NCBI RefSeq assembly: GCF_033115175.1
Contig: NC_084827.1
Span: 57,225,201-57,289,200, forward strand
Direction: 5' to 3'
DNA from: Lepus europaeus
Taxonomy: Eukaryota; Chordata; Mammalia; Lagomorpha; Leporidae
Length of the DNA stretch: 64,000 nt
Below, piece by piece: positions 1 to 11,338 of this stretch. The notes beneath the pieces are model-generated. The model worked only from the letters and a program-made list of their open reading frames with translations, did no database searches and was not told the origin of the DNA. Each line of letters opens with the position of its first letter. Within the stretch, counting starts at the first letter, position 1. Made by a program: the position numbers and the translations under genes.

Positions 1-711
1 TGATTACAACATGTTGTGGTGAGGATCTCTTTTGGTCATGTTTATTAGGGGTTCTATAAGCTTCCTGTACTAAGATGCCTCTGTCCTTCTCCAAACCTGG
101 GAAATTTTCTGCTAGTATCTCACTGAAAATGCCTTCTAATCCTTTCTCCCTTTCCATGCCTTCAGGAACTCCCCAAACACAAATGTTAGGATTTTTAATA
201 GTATCCTGTAGATTCCCGACAATATTTTTTAGATTTCTAATTTCCTCTTCTTTTCTTTGGTTTGCCTGTTCCTTTCCTGTTCTCTGTCTTCTAATTCCGA
301 TATTCTCTCTTCTGCTTCACCCATTCTGTTTTTAAGGCTCTCTAATGTGTTTGTCATTTGATCTATTGAATTCCTCATTTCATTATGATTTCTCGTCACT
401 ATCACAGTTTCTTGCTCTACTAGTTGCTTCATTTCATTTTGATTCCTCCTTAATATTTCATTTTCACGAGAGAGATTTTCTATCTTGTCAATTAAGGATT
501 TCTGTAGTTCAAGAATTTGTTTTTGAGAACTTCTTAATGTTCTTATCAATTTTTTGAGATCTGCTTCTTGCATTTCTTCGATCTCATCATCTTCATAATC
601 TTGAATTGGGGTGTCTTTTTCATTTGGGGGCGTCATAGTGTCTTCCTTGTTCTTTTTACCTCGGTTTTTGCGTTTGTTGTTTGGCATGTTGGAGATATTT
701 GTTTTCTTCAC
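1..711 (-). pseudogene. L1 ORF1 (RNA-binding coiled-coil protein), frameshifted and cut by the window edge
   Basis: Translation from the ATG at 711 gives the lysine/asparagine-rich N-terminus and long coiled coil typical of L1 ORF1p, the nucleic-acid chaperone that coats L1 RNA in the cytoplasm. Compared with the intact copy at 61059-62120, one A:T pair is missing in the short T run at 269-270. This shifts the frame after about residue 147 and ends the open frame at 229. Beyond the shift, bases 1-228 still align with the RRM-like part of ORF1 in another frame. It is therefore a decayed copy with a single clear lesion inside the window. Confidence 0.9.
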
Positions 712-1585
712 TGTGGTGTTTTTTCTTGTTTACTATGGCTCTATATTAGGTGGTCTGTCTGCTTTCGGTGGAGCCTTAGAGGTTTGAGATGAATGTGGCC
801 TGACAGCTCTGTTTGGTTCCTCAGAGTTGAGGGTGTGTCAAAGGTGACACTCCCAGGTTAGGTGTGGTAAATCTCTCTTTCTTTCATTCTTTTTTTTTGT
901 TTGATTGAAAAGGGAAGTAATTCCGCACAGCTGAGCGCACAGCTGAACGTAATTGGAGGTAGTTAGCAGGCGAATGATATACCCACAGGAGCCAGAGATC
1001 AGAAGCTTTTTCCCAAGGACCACACAGGGAATTTCTACTACCTTCGGTGCAGTCTCCCACTAGGTTGCCAAGTTAGATCCTAATCTGTTATTTCGCCCCC
1101 CCAGAGTCAGGTTTTTCTGCTAGGCTCAGGGCCGGTGCGGACCTGAGGTCGCCCTGCTTATGACGTATGTCCAAAATGGTGCCTTCTCTTTGTTTTGCTT
1201 GCCTTTGAGGGGTGAGCTGAGAGAGAGAGAAACCTGTGTCTGTATCGGTCACTTTTTTTTTCCCTCTCTCTCTTCTAGTTAGCCTGGTGAACTTTTCCCC
1301 ACGGAGTTTCAAGCCTCATTCCCTCTAGTCTCCTCTTTCTGCTTTCCCGCTGGTGTCTCGGGCTATTGAGGTTCGGCTCACCTTGTGTTCCAGCGCTGGT
1401 GTGTTGAGTCTGCCACTGGTGTCCCGAACTTGGGCTCCCACGCTCTCCACGCAAGTCCACTGTGAATAACTAGTTCCGGAAGAGTTTCCTCTGCTGTTTC
1501 TTCCCCTACTCTTCCTTGAACCTGCAGTATCTCCACTTTTATTAAACTGCCTCTTCCCGGACTATCAGTGTGCTCCCTTCCTATT

Positions 1586-1596
1586 CTGCCATCTTG
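1586..1596 (-). promoter_or_regulatory. YY1-like motif at the L1 5' end
   Basis: On the minus strand the motif reads CAAGATGGCAG, within the first 20 bases of the L1. The YY1 core is AAGATGGC. In human L1 a YY1 site in the same place sets the transcription start; equivalence in rabbit is inferred from position and motif only. This copy has an A where the 60167 copy has a G. Confidence 0.45.
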
Positions 1597-1664
1597 CCAC
1601 TCTCAATCATCTCTCATTTCATTTGTTTTGTTGAAAATCTCAGGATTTAATTCTCTTTTCATGA

Positions 1665-1665
1665 T

Positions 1666-1696
<31 letters not shown>

Positions 1697-1717
1697 GTAT
1701 ATTTTATATATATACAG
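1665..1717. repeat. (TA)n microsatellite
   Basis: Alternating TA with a few G interruptions and a short T run. It lies about 60 bp beyond the 5' end of the minus-strand L1. Confidence 0.9.
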
Positions 1718-2009
1718 GGAACCAGTCAGGAAGCAGAACAAGCCCTCAAGAAAACAAAAACACCAAGATCTTCTCTAACCACAATTACTTTTAATCTATG
1801 AAACAGTGTCTCCTTTACAGATTATATAGTTTTCACAGTAGTTCCATTCATCATTGATGTGATGTTTACTATGACTGTAGTCAGAAGGGGAAGTTGGGCC
1901 TGTTATTTTTCCAGAAATTGAAAAAAGTACCATCATTATGAAAAGGAAGAGAAAGATTTGTACATATATATACATACACATACAGCATGTATGCAGCTCT
2001 GGTTAGAAT

Positions 2010-2700
2010 GTGATTTGTCCCCCAAAGATTCATCTGTTGAAAACTGAATCTCTAGTGTGGTAATGTTAGCAAGTAACAGGAACTTTAAGGTGGAGCTTAA
2101 AGGTGAGAGTTGGTTATATATTGAGGATGTGTCCTTGGACGGAGATAAGATAGTTCTTGGCCGGCGCCGTGGCTTAACAGGCTAATCCTCCGCCTTGCAG
2201 CGCTGGCACACCGGGTTCTAGTCCCGGTCAGGGCACCGATCCTGTCCCGGTTGCCCCTCTTCCAGGCCAGCTCTCTGCTGTGGTCCGGGAGTGCAGTGGA
2301 GGATGGCCCAAGTGCTTGGGCCCTGCACCCCATGGGAGACCAGGAGAAGCACCTGGCTCCTGCCATCGGAACAGCGCGGTGCGCTGGCCGCAGCGCGCCT
2401 ACCGTGGCGGCCATTGGAGGGTGAACCAACGGCAAAAGGAAGACCTTTCTCTCTGTCTCTCTCTCACTGTCCACTCTGCCTGTCAAAAAAAAAAAAAAAA
2501 AAGATAGTTCTTGTGGGAGGGACCCTGGGTTAGTTCTCATCAAGGGAAATTGTGAGAGCAAATATATCACTGAATCACTCCCTGGCTTCCTGCCTTGCCA
2601 TGTGGTCTCCTTCTCTTCCAACCAGTGTCATCCCTGTTCCAAGAGGTCCCCACCAGAACTAATGCCTTGACCTTGGACCTCCAAAGTGGTGAGAAAAAAA
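2010..2700 (+). mobile_element. ERVL-MaLR-type LTR relic, split by a SINE
   Basis: The segments 2010-2158 and 2513-2700 resemble the ancient MaLR (MST/MLT1-like) solo LTRs of placental mammals. They keep the GTCCCCCAAAGATTCAT-like 5' part, a central segment mentioning GGTGGAGC, and a 3' part with 'ACCTTGGACCTCCA'. A CSINE at 2159-2502 interrupts it. Divergence is high and no LTR ends are certain. Confidence 0.55.
2159..2502 (+). mobile_element. CSINE (C-repeat SINE), young type, with TSD
   Basis: Starts GGCCGGCGCCGTGGCTTAAC (tRNA-like head, A box), has a B-box-like GGTTCTAGTCCCGG, the conserved body, a pyrimidine tract and CTGCCTGTC followed by 18 A. It is flanked by a perfect 12-bp duplication AAGATAGTTCTT (2147-2158 and 2501-2512), so it is a recognisable L1-mobilised insertion. 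Confidence 0.97.
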
Positions 2701-3684
2701 TCATCTTCATTGTAAGTATCCAGGCTCAGATATTCTTTAAAATGACATATACACTTACCAAAAACACCTGAATACGTACACATATTTCAAAGAATAGCAA
2801 GAAAGGTAAACATTCATGTGCTCACCATCTTGAACAAAAAATAAAGGAATCTGGGTTTGGTTCATTAGTTATGATAAAGATATTAATATGAAATATTAAT
2901 AGAGGGAATGGGGTGAATTCAATAGAAGTCATTTGTGCTTGATTTTTTAGAAGTTCTCTGAAAAAAACAATAGCCTAAGTTGGCAACTAAACCCATCCTC
3001 TGGCAGTTTCATCCATCCATGTCTAAGTTTGGGAGCCTCACAGAAATGATTGCTTCAGAGATAAGTATCCCCACAATTGCTTATCTCGAATGTCTAATCC
3101 CAAAAGCATTCCCTGATGTTTGCTAATCTGGGTCAGCTCCTTGCAACACCCTTTTAGACTCTATGCCTTTGGCTTCTGTTATTCCCATCTGGGTCCTGGA
3201 TGTCCTTGTCTTACTAAAGATAGGGAGAAGCAGTATCTGTGAACCCCAAAGACCCTATGCCTGTATGACCAAATTTCATTTATCTGTTGCTTGTTTACTC
3301 TTTTGATGGTCCCTGTAGAATCATCTTAATTTATATGAGTGTGATCCTGTCTTATGTGTTTGTTGTTATCTGGATTTGATTGCAGTGAAGCAGGCTGTTT
3401 TCCTCAGAGTCTCTAGTTACAAATCCACCATAATTGGATGCTGGCTGGTTAGGACTTCTGTGTGTATACCCAAGAGTAAGCTTTCATTATAACTGTTTTC
3501 TTTCTTATGCTATCCCTTTTGGCTTCGGCATTAAGATTACACTAGCTTATAAAATGAACTAGTTTTGTTTCAAAACAAAAGGTAAGATCAGAATCTCCTA
3601 CTTATTCTTCGAAAATTTAGCAAAAAATTTCTGTTAGAAACTATATAGCCATAATTATATATCCTTTTAATTTTAATGTTTTTA
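2701..3684. other. Unassigned AT-rich sequence
   Basis: I see no reading frame, RNA gene or recognisable repeat here beyond possible very old repeat traces. Confidence 0.5.
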
Positions 3685-4016
3685 GAAAAAATATTTCCCT
3701 GAAAGGCAGAAAGAGAAAGACACAAATGGAAAGAGACAGAAGAAAAGAGAGAGAAAGACAGAGAGAGAGGGGGCATCTTATCTTTGGTTCATTCTCCAAA
3801 TGCACAAATGCTAGGAGCCAGGCACACTCAATCCAGAATTCCTACATTGGTAGTGGAGACAGGACAACTTGAGCCATCACCATTGCCTCCCAAAGTAGCT
3901 CATGAGCAGGAAGCTGGGATTTTGAGCCCAGCCAGGACTCGAACTCAATTACTCTGACAGAGAATACGAGTATGCATAGCAGCCAGCATGTTTCCCACTA
4001 CACCAAACTGATTGCA
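3685..4016 (-). mobile_element. Old CSINE copy
   Basis: Read on the minus strand it has the tRNA-like head, body and a GA-rich (here AG-repeat) 3' tract with an eroded A tail. It is well diverged from the young copies, with the 'ACTCTGA' head variant shared with 4441-4795 and 55436-55716. No TSD is visible. Confidence 0.8.
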
Positions 4017-4440
4017 GGTATGTGCTGAAATGATCTTTTTTAATTTAATATTTCTTTGTGATGTTTACAAGCTGTTTTAATACATCAGTGAACACACTAA
4101 GATTCCCTCATTTGTATCACATATATGCCAGTGGTCAATAGTACATTAGCCATTCCTTCATCTACAGTAACTTTGGAGATAAAAGCCAGTAAGCAATTTC
4201 TAGTCTATTTGTTTTATTTTATAGTTTCTCATCAGTTTATTAAAAAGAAAATATTGCAGTCTTTTTAGTTCTTGTGAGTCTTGTGGCTTCTAGATATTTG
4301 CTCAATCATATAACTATTGTTTATCTTTCTAAGTCAGTTTCAGCAGATTTATGAAATATTGGCATTTCATGGGGCTTTTCTGTAAGAGATCACATCTTCT
4401 AACTGTAGGTGCTACTTTAACTGTATTTTTTGCTTGTACA

Positions 4441-4795
4441 TTTACAAAAAAATTTGAGAGTCAGAGAGATTGAGACAGAGAGAGAGAGGGAAAGAGAGAG
4501 AAAACGTGCTTTAATTTGCTGAATCTACTGATTGAGCCCTCAAATGCCCTTAATTGCTGGGGCAGGTGAAGCAAATCCTGGAAGCAGGGAGCAGGGAGCC
4601 AGGAACTCAACCTAAGTCTCCCACATGCATGGGCAGAATCCTGCTACTTGAGACACATTGCTGATTCCCAGGGTTTACTTTAGCAGGAAGCTAGAGCTGG
4701 AATTGAGAGCAGAGCTAGGACTCAAACCAAGGCACTCCAATATGAAATGCAGGCATCTCAAGCAGAGGCTCAATTTCTAGGCTAAACACATATCC
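4441..4795 (-). mobile_element. Old CSINE copy
   Basis: GAGAGAGAGAG tract, then a 'CTCCCACATGCATGGGCAG' body and a 'GGACTCAAACCAAGGCACTCC' B-box region. Strongly diverged and slightly long (about 355 bp), suggesting an older subfamily. Confidence 0.75.
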
Positions 4796-5085
4796 CTTTC
4801 TTGGCCCACATTGATAATACTGTCTGAATACCCGTACTATTCATTGTTATCAGTTGGTTCAGTGCATTTCATTTAGTATTATTACAGATTATAATTAACT
4901 ATGTTTTGTTAGAATTTAGTGAGTATGAAGACTTCTTTTATATTTACACAAGGCTTAACATTCATTGAATATTCTAATCAGCATTGAATCAGACGAAAAA
5001 TGAATTTAAGTAATGCTGAAGAAATCTCAGTTGTTCCTTTGATGAAAAGGGACAAGTTTCATGTTTTTATTAAAAAAATAATGAC

Positions 5086-5418
5086 GGGGCAGGCGCTGTG
5101 GTGTAGCAGGTAAAGCTGCTGTCTGAAGTGCCGGCATCCCATATGGGCACCGGTTCAAGTCCCGGCTGCTCCACTTTCGATCCAGCTCTCTGCTGTGGCC
5201 TGGGAAAGCAGTAGAAGGTGGCCCAAGTCTTTGGGCCCTTGCCCCCAAGTGGGAAACCCAGAAGAAGCTCCTGGCTCCTGGCTTTGGATCTGCACAACTC
5301 CAGCTGTTGTGGCCAGCTGGGAAATGAACCAGCAGATGGAAGACCTCTCTCTGCCTCTCCTTCTGTTTCTGTGTAACTCTGACTTTCAAATAAATAAATC
5401 TTAAAAAAAAAAAAAAAA
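5086..5418 (+). mobile_element. CSINE, AAATAAATAAAT-tail type
   Basis: Head GGGGCAGGCGCTGTGGTGTA, B-box GGTTCAAGTCCCGG, full body, tail CAAATAAATAAATC plus 16 A. An imperfect duplication of about 14 bp ending AATGAC flanks it (left to 5085, right to 5426). Confidence 0.95.
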
Positions 5419-5565
5419 GCAATGACAAATGTTTGTTTTGTGATATTGCTGTAAGTAGTATCCTGGCCTTCCAGAATGCACTTTTGTTTGTATAATAAAT
5501 GCCCAACAAGGCCCTCCATAAACGGGTGCTATTGATTCAACCAATCTCCACCCCTTCTCCCTCAG

Positions 5566-5590
5566 CCCCCCCCCCCCCCCGCCCCCGCCA
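5566..5590. repeat. Poly-C tract
   Basis: Fifteen consecutive C, then GCCCCCGCC. Low complexity in otherwise unique sequence; run length may be uncertain in the assembly. Confidence 0.85.
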
Positions 5591-6713
5591 CTCCCTGCTG
5601 CTTCCTGTGTCCTTGGATCCTCACTGGGTCATGGAGACTCTTACATTCTACTGTGACCAGGAGAGAAAGGGAAAGTCACTCAATGACCCTGAGGGCTGAG
5701 TTCAAAGGGATGGCAGGGAACAACAACAACAAAAAAGATCAGAGAGCAGGGTTTTCAAGACCAAATAAACTTGTTCATTTTGCAAGGTAACATAATAGCT
5801 TTGCTGTTAGTAGATTAAAAGTTTGTACTTCTGACTTTTAAAGCAAACATGCTATCCAACAGCTTTTAAGAATGTTTATGAAAAAGGAAAATGAATTTTC
5901 AGTATTGACTTGTTTTATAAAAGTGAAAATAGACTTGGAAAGAAGTCCTTTTTTTCTAGTGAATCTGAGCACCAACTGCTTGAGAGGAAAATGAATCTAC
6001 TTGTTTTTACTAAAATTGAGCAACTTTGAACTTACATGAACCTAGACTCTTCAGACTGGTTCGAAACCAGCAATACATTTTGTGACCATATAAAAAATTT
6101 ACTTTGTGTGATTGAGGTTGAACATCTGCTCATTTGGTTGTTGTTTATTGCTCTTGCCTATTTGCTTGCTGGACGATGGTCTTTTTATTTTTTATTTGTT
6201 GAACACTTTAGTGGAGCCATTAAGCCTTTGTCTATAATGTAAATTAAAATACATTGTCTCAAAAATAAACTACTAAGTTTAATAAATAAATAAGCTTAGA
6301 TTCAGAAAACGCTGCAATATTGTCTCTAGTAATCCTTATATTATAAATGAATTATCCACCCTTTCATAAATAGTGGGTCATACCCTTTCTGTGATAGTTA
6401 CCTTTAGAGGTGGACAAGCACAGATTTCTTTCAGCTGCAGTTCTCTGTAGAAGTCTCTGTTCCTTAGATAATAGAGAAAATTAGTCCAGAAATATGATGC
6501 AAAAGAAACGGATCAAATTCTCATCCAAAGGTCGACAGAAAATAGGAAATATTGGCCTGACTCTTTGATTTTTGAATAAGAGCATATTGACTCAGTGTCA
6601 TAGATTCCATGAGTACAACTCACCCTTATGACCCATTTCTCAGAGTCCAGGAAATCTACTGGGTGATGCTATCAATACACACTAGTAGTCAATCCTAACC
6701 TGCATTTAGAAAT
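5591..6713. other. Unassigned AT-rich sequence
   Basis: No supported gene or repeat. The 68-codon frame at 6036-6242 is hydrophobic in its second half but has no family resemblance that I recognise. Confidence 0.5.
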
Positions 6714-6723
6714 AATGTGCTGA

Positions 6724-7075
6724 GGCTGGCGCCATGGCTTAACAGGCTAATCCTCCGCCTTGCGGTGCTGGCACACCAGGTTCTAGTCCCGGTTGGGGCA
6801 CCGGATTCTATCCCGGTTGCCCCTCTTCCAGGCCAGCTCTCTGCTATGGCCTGGGAGTGCAGTGGAGGATGGCCCAAGTCCTTGGGCCCTGCACCCGCAT
6901 GGGAGACCAGGAGAAGCACCTGACTCCTGACCTCGGATCAGCTCGATGCGCCGGCCGCAGTGGCCATTGGAGGGTGAACCAACGGCAAAAAGGAAGACCT
7001 TTCTGTCTGTCTCTCTCTCTCACTGTCCACTCTGCCTGTCAAAAAAAAAAAAAAAAGAAAAAGAAAGAAAGAAAG
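6724..7075 (+). mobile_element. CSINE, young type, with TSD and (GAAA)n tail
   Basis: Same young head as 2159 (TTAACAGGCTAATCCTCCGC). The tail is 16 A followed by a GAAA repeat. Perfect TSD AATGTGCTGA at 6714-6723 and 7076-7085. Confidence 0.97.
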
Positions 7076-7219
7076 AATGTGCTGATAATTATAATTGCAT
7101 TTGGTAAAAACTTACTGAATTCCCTTTGTAATCCATATGAAGTATGGGCACTACTTATTTTACAATTGAAGAAAACACAGGTCTACATAAGTAAACTGGA
7201 TGATAAGAATTGGAATATT

Positions 7220-7549
7220 GGGGCTGGTGCTGTGGTATAGTAGACTAAGTCTCTGCCTGTGGCACCAGCATCCCATATGAGTTCCATTTCGTCCCAGGTG
7301 CTCCTATTTAGATCCAGCTCTCTGCTTGTGGCTTGGGAAAGCAATGGAAATTGGCCCAAGTGGTTAGGTCCTTGTACCCATGTGGGAGACCCAGAGGAAG
7401 TTTCTGGCTCCTGGTTTCGGATTGGCCCAGCTCCCACTGTTGCAGTCATTTGGGGAGTGAACCAGTGGATGGATGACCTTTCTCTATATCTCTCCCTCTC
7501 CCTCTCTGTAACTCTAACTCTCAAATAAACAAATTAAATGCATTTTAAA
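7220..7549 (+). mobile_element. CSINE, older type
   Basis: GGGGCTGGTGCTGTGGTATA head, complete body, CTCTCCCTCTCCCTCTC tract, tail CAAATAAACAAATTAAATG. A 12-bp TSD with one mismatch (AGAATTGGAATA / AGAATGGGAATA) flanks it. Confidence 0.93.
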
Positions 7550-7788
7550 AGAATGGGAATACATCCTATAAAGAAAAGTGTGTGATACTTTGAGAACACA
7601 CATTAGGAAGAACTGTTTCAGTCTGGGCCTTAAGTAAAATCTTTTAGGAAAGTGAGGGTTGAGTGAGCTAGTTCAGAGTTAATGGACAGATGATGGCTAG
7701 TTCTCTGTGGAAGAAGACACTGTATGTTTAGGCTCTGTGGTGAGACAGGAGACAGTCATTCTGAGAAAGTTTGTAAAAGGCCACTAGA

Positions 7789-8122
7789 GGGGCTGGTGTT
7801 GTGGTGTAGCAGGTGAAGCCGCTGCCTGTGACAACAGCATCACATATAAGTGTCAGTTCTTGTCCTGGCTGCTGTGCTTCTGATCAAGCTCCTGGTGAGT
7901 GGCTTGAGAAAAGCAATAGAAAATGGCCTAATTACTTGAGCCCCTGCCACCCATGTAGGTAATGCTGATGGAGTTCCTGGCTCCTGGCTTTGGTCTGGCC
8001 CAGTCTTGGCCTTAGCTCCACATGGGAAGTGAACCAGGAAATGGAAGGTCTCTTTCTCTCTCTGCCCCCCTCTCTCTGTGTAACTGACATTTTGAAAATA
8101 AATAAATAAAATTTTTAAAACA
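7789..8122 (+). mobile_element. CSINE, older type, with TSD
   Basis: Full-length copy with an AAATAAATAAATAAAA tail. Perfect TSD GCCACTAGA at 7780-7788 and 8123-8131. Confidence 0.95.
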
Positions 8123-8178
8123 GCCACTAGAACTCAAATGTACATAAATATCTGTCCCCTTCCCCATGTGTGCCTGTA

Positions 8179-8220
8179 GTGTGTGTGTGTGTGTTGTGTG
8201 TGCCTGTAGTGTGTGTATGT
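8179..8220. repeat. (GT)n with a duplicated TGCCTGTAGTGTG unit
   Basis: Two GT-rich blocks, each introduced by TGCCTGTAGTGTG; a small local duplication within a dinucleotide repeat. Confidence 0.85.
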
Positions 8221-8640
8221 GTTTTCAGGCAACAGGAAGCTAGCATGTGGTAAGTGGAGGCCAGAAGCTAGATCATGCAGAACCTTGTTTGCTATTAGGT
8301 TTGTCATACTTCTAAGTGGAAACTCTGCTTCAGCAAAAATAGTGTTATTATGGGAGTACTGCAGTGATAAGAGAAGGGTGGCTGTACTCTTACCTACCTC
8401 TTCTTTATGGATCCAGTATCTGAAGAATAGATTTGTTTGGCTGTACATTGCTCATGGTACTTTTAAATCTCTCTTCAGGAAACAAAGTCATCTTCTTTCA
8501 TTACTGCTTGGATACAGAGGAGCACTAAAAGAATTTCAAAGTTTATATTTCAAAAAAATTATCTCTAGTATTTTTCATCTTTGCTTTTATAAACAAAAGA
8601 CTTACTGTTGTCCCCTGCCTTACCTGCAAAAGATACGTCC

Positions 8641-8893
8641 TTTAAAAAAAAAAATTTGGAAGGTTGAATCACAGAGAGAGGTCTTCTATCCACTGGCTCA
8701 CTGCCTAAATTGCCAAAATGGCTAGGGCTGGGTCAGGCTGAGGCCAGGAGCCAAGAGCCTTATCCAGGTCTCCACATGCAGTGCCCTAAACTCTTGGGCC
8801 ATCTTCCTCTGCTTTCCTGGGCACATGAGCTGGAGCTGGATCGGAAGAGCACAGTATGAGGCTTAACCTGCTATGCCACAATACTGGCCCCTC
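8641..8893 (-). mobile_element. Old CSINE copy, shortened
   Basis: Minus-strand copy with a diverged tail (AAAAAAAAAAATTT), the CTGGCTCACTGCC body and a CTATGCCACAATACTGGCCCC head. The AG tract is almost lost and the copy is about 80 bp short. Confidence 0.85.
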
Positions 8894-9085
8894 AAGGTAT
8901 GTTTTAAGACCCCCAGTGGGTTACTGTGGATAGTTAGTACCAAATCCTGTATATAAAGTCTTTGCCTATACAATATACCTCTGATGCAATCTAATTTATA
9001 AGTTATGCAATGTGAGTGAATAATAACAATAAATAATAAAATAGAGTCATATGATAATATACTCTAAAAATACTTAGTTGAATCT

Positions 9086-9390
9086 GGGGCAAGTGTTGTA
9101 ATCAGCAGATTAAGCCATCAGCTGCAACCCTTGCTTGCATCCTATCTCAGAGTGCCAGTTTAAGTCCCGGTTGCTCTCTTTCAATCCAGCTCTCTGCCAA
9201 TGCACCAGGGAAACTATTGAAGATGGTCTAAGTACTTGGGACCCTGCCACCCAGGTGGCAGACCTGGATGAAGTACCAGGCTCCTGGCCCTGCTCAGCCA
9301 ATGCAGCCATTTAGGGGATGAACCAGTGAATGGAAGAGCTCTTTCTGTGTGTCTCTCCCCACCCTCTTACTCTGCCATTCAAATAAAGGA
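9086..9390 (+). mobile_element. Old CSINE copy
   Basis: GGGGCAAGTGTTGTAATCAG head (TGTGG changed to TGTAA), GTTTAAGTCCCGGTTGC B-box and a short tail CAAATAAAGG. No A run remains, and no TSD is visible. Confidence 0.9.
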
Positions 9391-9760
9391 GCTAGACATT
9401 ACAAACAGCTGAAACATGAATTCTTAATTTTTGGAATTTTCCACTTATTATTTTTGGACCTCAGTTGACCACAAATAAATGAAACCACAGAAGGCAAAGC
9501 CACAAATAGGATATGATTTCCCTTGTGACAAATGCTATACTCTTCAGAAGGGGCACTGCATAATAGGCATGAGTTCACCCAGATCTTCAATTCTGTATTC
9601 TATTTTTTCTATCTTCTACATAGCATGCTTTCTTACCTGCTAAAAGTGATTGAAACCATTTTTTCTCTTCATGTAAGCATATTTTAGTGCTTAAAAGATA
9701 TTTCAGAGTGCATGTTCACTTTAAGTTTGAAGTCATGCTTTAAGAATTTCTGACATTTGA

Positions 9761-10098
9761 GGCTGGTGCCCTGGCATACTTGGCTAAGCCTGTGCCTGCA
9801 GCCCCAGGATCCTATTTGGGTGCCAGGTTGTGTCCTGGCTGCTCCTCTTCAAATATAGCTCTCTGCTAATGTCCTGGGAAAGCAATGGAAGATGGCCCAA
9901 GTGCTTGAGCCCCTGCACCTGCGTAGGAGACTTGAGAAAGCTCTTGGCTCCTGGCTTCGGATCAGCCCAGCTCTGGCCATTGCAGGCCATTTTAGGATTC
10001 AACCAGCAGATGGAAGACCTTTCTTTCTGTCTTTCCCTCTCCCTCTCTCTGTAATTCTACCTCTAAAATAAATAATTAAAACCTCAAAAAAAATTTTC
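9761..10098 (+). mobile_element. CSINE, older type
   Basis: GGCTGGTGCCCTGGCATACT head, full body, TCTCTCTGTAATTCTACCTC and a AAATAAATAATT tail. TSD not clear. Confidence 0.93.
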
Positions 10099-10559
10099 AG
10101 ATGTTGACTTTCATAAGCAGACAACAAAAGTAAACATGATCAAGAGGAAGATAATCATACAAAAACATCAAACCTGAGAACCTGTGTGTTGGGAGTAGAA
10201 TAGAAGAGACATCCTTGGAGACCAGATATCATATTCACTTTACATTGTGAGCAACCATCCATTTATAGATTCTCGATTCTAGCTATTCTGTAATTTATCT
10301 GTGTCTGTGTTGAGGTTCTGCCAATATAGTTCACCTGTTTGCATGTAGTTGATTGAAACTAGACTATATGGAATTAAATCCTTAATTGAGTAAAGCTACA
10401 AGAATTGGACATTCATGTGCCAGATTAGCTGAATAAAATCTAGTGATAGATGGGGGTATGGATTTTGTAACCCAATTGCTTATATAATCTTATATGGATT
10501 ATAAACAATTTAAGACTGAGAACTATTTTATTTGTAGTTTAGATTTAGTTTCTTTGTTT
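10099..10559. other. Unassigned AT-rich sequence
   Basis: No gene or repeat recognised. Confidence 0.45.
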
Positions 10560-10912
10560 AATGCTTATTTATTTGTTTTTATCTATCTGAAAGGCAGAGA
10601 GAGGGATAAGAAAGAGAGAAGGCATACATATATTGGTTTACTCTCCAAATGCTGAAACAGTTGGTGTTGGGCTAGGCTGAACCTAGAAGACCAGAACTCC
10701 ATAAAGGTATCTCATGTGGGTGGCAAAGGTACAAACATCTGAGTCATCATCTTCTGCTTCCCAGGATATATTAGCAGGAAGCTGGATCAGAAGTGGAGCA
10801 GCCAAGATTCAAACCGGCAATCCAATATGGGATGCAGGTACTGCATGTGAAGGCTTAACCACTGGACACAGGTACCCCTCTGTACTTAACCAGTTGCTCA
10901 CAATGCCTGCCC
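10560..10912 (-). mobile_element. Old CSINE with extra sequence near its head
   Basis: Tail side at 10560-10620, body to about 10840. The head region is longer than usual: after 'GGCTTAACCACTGGACACAG' there is a second stretch ending 'CACAATGCCTGCCCC', as if part of the head were duplicated or an insertion occurred. Confidence 0.85.
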
Positions 10913-11338
10913 CTAAATTTAATTTCTTACAGTACCTAACAGTAATATAGACACATGATATTCATGACACATCCTAGTTGAACAAACTGGTGGGTGAATA
11001 AATAAGGATCTTACCTTTGTTAAAGATAAAATCTAAAGAAATGGGCCTTTCAATGAAAAAGAATGTTTAAGTTAGCCATAGAAGGCCATTGTGAACTCAG
11101 AGCTCAAAACACATTTTGCAGTTACATGAATGATAGGTTATCTATCATGGTTAAAGAAAAATGATGTGACCTTTTGCCTCCTTTTAAAAACTGGTTCCTA
11201 TGTTTCCTTCTTTCAGTGTCACTCATTGATTTTAAGAGCATAGGGCATGTTAAAAACTGGGAAAATAAATCAGAGAGTCATTTTGCTATGTGCCGAAAGT
11301 AGTGTTTGGTTGTTGACTTGATTGACAGAAACTACTAG

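Larger units (their letters stand above)
1..1603 (-). mobile_element. L1 (LINE-1), 5' UTR plus start of ORF1, continues off left edge
   Basis: On the minus strand the element starts at about 1603 with a sequence containing CAAGATGGCAG. An 890-bp GC-richer 5' UTR follows, then an ORF1 start codon at 711. The whole segment matches the L1 at 60161-61770 closely in order and spacing (5' UTR 892 versus 898 bp). The two predicted ORF1 N-termini differ at about 15 of 148 residues. L1s are autonomous retrotransposons whose 5' UTR acts as an internal promoter. Retention of the 5' end implies a full-length insertion or a later 3' deletion. The 3' part lies outside the window, so ORF2 cannot be assessed. 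Confidence 0.93.

Noticed and set aside
1088..1460. Overlapping frames in the GC-rich segment (and their twins at 60303-60687)
   Set aside because: They are the L1 5' UTR. Both copies show them because the UTR is GC-rich and low in stops; no known function.
2159..2250. tRNA gene candidate (A and B boxes)
   Set aside because: The boxes belong to the tRNA-like head of the CSINE. The same arrangement repeats dozens of times and lacks a foldable acceptor stem.
2097..2621. 174-codon minus-strand frame
   Set aside because: Most of it is the antisense of a CSINE. The same peptide pattern (…[15 protein letters not shown]…) recurs at 26158-26467 and 56342-56767, each time within a SINE.
5027..5519. 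Two overlapping frames of 149-160 codons on the minus strand
   Set aside because: Both traverse the CSINE at 5086-5418 in antisense; no domain and no conservation logic beyond the repeat.
8213..8725. 170-codon plus-strand frame
   Set aside because: Half is unique AT-rich DNA and the end runs into an old SINE. No recognisable domain, and codon use looks random.
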